Part shown: one piece after another, positions 60,928 to 64,000 of the stretch
Layout: each line of letters begins with the position of its first letter
Numbering within the stretch: the stretch's first letter is position 1
NCBI GenBank assembly: GCA_900752435.1
Contig: CAADVD010000010.1
Span: 62,001 to 126,000 of the forward strand
Reading direction: 5' to 3'
Length of the DNA stretch: 64,000 nt
From: Oscillospiraceae bacterium
GTDB taxonomy: Bacteria > Bacillota > Clostridia > Oscillospirales > Ruminococcaceae
Position numbers and translations under genes: made by a program
Notes under the pieces: model-generated
Told to the model about the DNA's origin: nothing
Databases searched by the model: none
What the model saw: the letters and a program-made list of their open reading frames with translations, nothing else

Positions 60928-63900
60928 TTATTTGTTCGGTCTTCTCTTAATCACCACAACAAGCGCGGCCAATGCAGACAAGCCCATGACGGCCATTACT
61001 GCAATCGGGGTGTTGTCGCCGGTGGTCGGAGTGCCGGAACCGCCAGTTGAACCACCAGTACCGGTGCCGCTGGTCGAACCGCCGCTGTTACCGCTATCGG
61101 TAGATGGGGTAGACGACGGAACGTCAGACGAAGTGCCGGATGATGTATCGGACGGAGTGTCAGACGGAGTATCCGATGGTGTATCGGACGGAGTGTCAGA
61201 CGGGGTATCCGATGGTGTGTCGGACGGAGTGTCAGACGGGGTATCCGATGGTGTATCGGATGAAGTGTCAGACGAGGTATCATCGGAAGAAGTGTCATCC
61301 GATGAGGTGTCGGAAGACGGATCATCTGGGTCAACCGGCGTTACTGGTTCTACAATGTAGCTTTCATCGTATGCCGGAGCCAGTGCATCGTAATCCACAG
61401 TCACTTCGGCTTCTTCATCCGTCAAAATTACACCGGAGAGAGCCGGTACAGTTACGGTGAATGTCTTGTCAACCGAGGTGGTTTCGCCGGTAATCAAATC
61501 GGTAACACTGCTCATTCCTTCTACGCTGATGGTCACAACCTTATCTTCCTGTGCGTTGTTCATCATAACAAGCAACTGCTGGTCACTGTTTGCACGAACA
61601 TAAGCAATGATGTTCGAATCTTCGGTTTCCAACGGAATGATGGAGCCTGTCCGCAATGCCGGATATGCTTCACGAATTGCTGCCAAGGTTGCATACCATT
61701 CAACCAGTTCCTTGTTGCCCTTGCCCCATTCCATTGCACGGCGGTCATCCGGATCGTCCGCGCCGACCATGCCGATTTCATCGCCATAGTAAATGGTTGG
61801 TGCGCCTGGATAGGTCATCTGGAAGAAGGCCACCAGATACTGTCTGTCCTTCGCCAAATCGGAAGTGTTTTCGTAAGTCGGGAATGCGCTTGCAACGTCT
61901 TTCTGGTTGCGGTCGTCGTCAATGCCATCCAAGTAGGAGAGCACACGGGTCGTATCATGAGAACCAACGAGGTTCATCATAGCATAGAACGCTTCCTGCG
62001 GATAACGTTCACGGATTTTTTCCAAGGTCTTCACGGAATCTGCCGCATCTCCGCCTTTCGCATAGCTGAGAACAGCATTGCGGAATACGTAGTTCATAAC
62101 AGAATCGTACATGTCGCCCATGAGGTATTTGGTTGCGTCATCCCAGATTTCGCCAACGATGACGTTGTCGCTGCTGAGAGATTTTACGGATTCACGGAAA
62201 CGCTGCCAGGTTTCGTCGGAAACTTCATTGGCAACATCCAGTCTCCAGCCATCGGAGCCTTGGCTCAGCCAGTACTGGGTGATGGAGTCTTCGCCGCTGA
62301 TGATTTCTTCCGCCCAGCCCGGAGTCTGGTATTCGGAACCGTCGGTTGAAATGATAACCGGCATGGAGTCATAACCCCACCAGCAATCATAAGCATAAAC
62401 ATCTTTGCCCACACGTTCGCCGATGGTATCCTGCACCACATCGCCGTTGTCATCGGTCAAATAGTCGCCGGTGAAATCAAACCACTGGGTGTAGGTGTAA
62501 TCGGTGACGCCGCGTGCATCGAAGTGCGCTTTAGCCGCCGCTTCTGCTTCGTCCTGTGTTGCGCCTTCGTTTTCCGCCATATAGTCGAATACGAACGCCC
62601 AGTACGGATATGCGCCGACTTTGCCGTCCTGACCGACAAATTTATAGTAACGGTCAAAGTAAACGGAGTCGTCTGCCACATGGTTGAACACGCCATCGAG
62701 AATGATGTGCATATCGTTGGCTTCCGCCACAGCAACGAGTTCTTGGAAATCGCCGAGATCGCCCAAAATCGGGTCAATCTTGGAGTAATCCGTTGCATCA
62801 TAACGGTGGCTGGAAATGGAGTGGAATACCGGGTTCAAGTAAATGACGTTGACGCCCAGCGCTTTGAGGTAATCCACACGTTCGGTGATACCTTTGATAT
62901 CGCCGCCGTAGATTTCGTTGCTCCATGCGCCGTCGCCGCTCCACGCTTGTGCCGGATATTCATCCGGATTGAGGGTTTCTTGTTCCGGATTTTCCGGCCA
63001 AGTGTACCAATCGGTGATGTACTCATAATCGGTCGCACCGCGAGAGGATTTCTGAGCCTGATCATTGGAGGTATCGCCGTTAAAGAAACGATCTGGGAAG
63101 ATCTGATAAATGACTGCATTCTTCATCCAGTCCGGTGTGGTAAAGCCCGCTTTGTAAACAACCAAATCGTATGCTTTGATTGCGGTCAAATCGGTCAGGA
63201 TGCCTTCGCCGTAATAACCATCGTCATCACAGTATACTTTAACACAGGAATCATTGGCCACGGAGAAGAAGTAGGTGTATTCGCCGTATTTGCTGAAGGA
63301 GGTTTCCACAGACCAAGTAAGGATACCGTCTTTTTCCGTGGAAGTCAGCGGCAAGGTTCTGTTTTCAGGACCTTTGATGAACATTTTGACTTCTTTTACG
63401 TCCGTGCCGGTCTTGATGGAGAACTTCACGGTTTCGTTTTCTTCCACTGCACCGTAGACGCTCTTGTATTCGGTATCTTTGGTGTCGTATTTCACTGCTG
63501 TTTCGTCGATGGTTTCATCGGAAGCATTGCAGTAATAAAGTTCCGTGGATGGGTCAAAATAGAACGTTACGTCTTTGGCATTGGCCAGTTCAAACGTATT
63601 GATGGGGTAATCTTTGCCATTGGTGCTGATTACGATGTCGCTGTAAGTACCCGGTTCAAGAGAAACGGTTGCGGTGTAAATGCCGGTCAAACCTGGATCG
63701 GTCAATTTGGTACCTTCCGGAATGCCCGTACCGGACAAGTCGATATCCGCAAAAATGTAAGTGAGAGAAGTAACGGACAAGTGGCTGAAGTCACTGTAGT
63801 AAACCGTTACGTCTTGTTTGCTCTGTACGCTGACGCCATAGTTGGAGCCGTCCGCAATACCGTCCACACCGTAGTTTTCGCTCCAAGAGCCCATTGCGAT

Positions 63901-64000
63901 TTTGTATTCGTATTTGGCTGCCGGAACGTCGGTAAAGGTGTAACTGTAAAGGCCATCGCCCTGATAAGTCATCAGGTTGGAAGCCGGATTCCAGCTCGGA
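60928..64000 (-). CDS. secreted GH13 amylase/neopullulanase-type enzyme with sorting signal (5' end outside window)
   Basis: At least 1023 residues, open at the window edge: the frame continues upstream of the first ATG (63972) with PSWNPASNL. From the N side: a starch-binding X25-like module (YEYKIAMGSWSENYG), further beta modules, then the GH13 barrel (NAVIYQIFPDRFFNGD; IYLNPVFHSISSHRYDATDY; catalytic Asp in DGWRLDVANE, Glu in VGEIWDD, Asp in LVGSHDTTR) and a C-terminal beta domain. A P/S/D/T repeat linker and GTPTTGD, hydrophobic helix and KRRPNK end it. It should hydrolyse starch, pullulan or maltodextrin on the cell surface. Confidence 0.93.
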   Translation of the reverse strand, partial: PSWNPASNLMTYQGDGLYSYTFTDVPAAKYEYKIAMGSWSENYGVDGIADGSNYGVSVQSKQDVTVYYSDFSHLSVTSLTYIFADIDLSGTGIPEGTKLTDPGLTGIYTATVSLEPGTYSDIVISTNGKDYPINTFELANAKDVTFYFDPSTELYYCNASDETIDETAVKYDTKDTEYKSVYGAVEENETVKFSIKTGTDVKEVKMFIKGPENRTLPLTSTEKDGILTWSVETSFSKYGEYTYFFSVANDSCVKVYCDDDGYYGEGILTDLTAIKAYDLVVYKAGFTTPDWMKNAVIYQIFPDRFFNGDTSNDQAQKSSRGATDYEYITDWYTWPENPEQETLNPDEYPAQAWSGDGAWSNEIYGGDIKGITERVDYLKALGVNVIYLNPVFHSISSHRYDATDYSKIDPILGDLGDFQELVAVAEANDMHIILDGVFNHVADDSVYFDRYYKFVGQDGKVGAYPYWAFVFDYMAENEGATQDEAEAAAKAHFDARGVTDYTYTQWFDFTGDYLTDDNGDVVQDTIGERVGKDVYAYDCWWGYDSMPVIISTDGSEYQTPGWAEEIISGEDSITQYWLSQGSDGWRLDVANEVSDETWQRFRESVKSLSSDNVIVGEIWDDATKYLMGDMYDSVMNYVFRNAVLSYAKGGDAADSVKTLEKIRERYPQEAFYAMMNLVGSHDTTRVLSYLDGIDDDRNQKDVASAFPTYENTSDLAKDRQYLVAFFQMTYPGAPTIYYGDEIGMVGADDPDDRRAMEWGKGNKELVEWYATLAAIREAYPALRTGSIIPLETEDSNIIAYVRANSDQQLLVMMNNAQEDKVVTISVEGMSSVTDLITGETTSVDKTFTVTVPALSGVILTDEEAEVTVDYDALAPAYDESYIVEPVTPVDPDDPSSDTSSDDTSSDDTSSDTSSDTPSDTPSDTPSDTPSDTPSDTPSDTPSDTPSDTPSDTSSGTSSDVPSSTPSTDSGNSGGSTSGTGTGGSTGGSGTPTTGDNTPIAVMAVMGLSALAALVVVIKRRPNK
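61145..61252. repeat. nested 12/36-base tandem repeat in the GH13 linker
   Basis: Nine 12-base units, each encoding S-D-T-P, arranged as three 36-base blocks in which the three unit variants recur in the same order (for example GTATCGGACGGA, GTGTCAGACGGA, GTATCCGATGGT). A tenth, diverged unit follows. Confidence 0.9.

Noticed and set aside
61145..61264. CRISPR-like regular repeats
   Set aside because: Units are contiguous, in frame and coding (S-D-T-P); there are no spacers.
60813..61360. Continuation of the 60647 frame to the next stop
   Set aside because: It passes through a bidirectional terminator and is the antisense of the GH13 repeat linker; not a real extension.

Overview
The window looks like chromosome from an anaerobic, endospore-forming, fermentative Firmicute of class Clostridia; the Oscillospiraceae/Ruminococcaceae lineage is my guess. 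The support is a CotF-type coat protein, a SpoVAF-like germination protein, pyruvate formate-lyase with its activase, a 4-hydroxybutyrate dehydrogenase, a PPi-type phosphofructokinase, a pyruvate kinase with the extra C-terminal domain, a perfect CIRCE box and sigma-A promoters with 17-base spacers. No phage, transposase, CRISPR array or rRNA was seen. Two tRNA genes are present (Arg-CCT, Lys-TTT).

Left part (0-24 kb). Pyruvate kinase and a LacI regulator are divergent. Then come a G5/M23 cell-wall peptidase, a PAP2 phosphatase-luxS pair and tRNA-Arg. A MerR regulator with a 19-base-spacer promoter faces a six-gene operon: iron alcohol dehydrogenase, two aldo/keto reductases, cupin, CMD-family protein and a flavoprotein, which looks like a carbonyl or electrophile stress module. 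After it lie a membrane protein with a promoter-terminator leader, PPi-type PFK behind a long structured leader, a frameshifted GH38 alpha-mannosidase, Hsp20 with CIRCE, an AraC/GyrI-like regulator, an SPFH protein, an acyltransferase, and lepA-gtrA.

Middle (23-45 kb). tRNA-Lys, a DUF308 protein, 4-hydroxybutyrate dehydrogenase, an HD hydrolase-GNAT pair and a membrane protein under two TetR-type operators are followed by a heavy-metal unit (ArsR, free-standing HMA protein, P1B-ATPase), spore genes, and a complete preQ1 operon (queD-queE-folE-queC-queF) behind a riboswitch-like leader. A five-gene operon follows (ddl, murI, DUF1934, argS, homocysteine methyltransferase), then pflB-pflA.

Right part (45-64 kb). 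A surface 5'-nucleotidase with a TPKTGD sorting signal, a rhomboid relative without its catalytic serine, LytTR/DUF3021, an AEC transporter, a very large FtsX-like permease without a neighbouring ATPase, and a compact convergent two-promoter locus that has the architecture of a type I toxin-antitoxin system (54.6-54.9 kb). A sulfite-reductase-type siroheme protein is divergent from a LysR-hemA-hemC-cobA/hemD operon that should make its siroheme precursor. The window ends inside a secreted GH13 enzyme whose C terminus has a 12/36-base repeat linker and a TPTTGD sorting signal.

The most novel-looking items are the candidate type I toxin-antitoxin locus, the pfk leader RNA, the queD leader, the paired TetR-type operators with no local regulator, and the shared non-LPXTG sorting signals.
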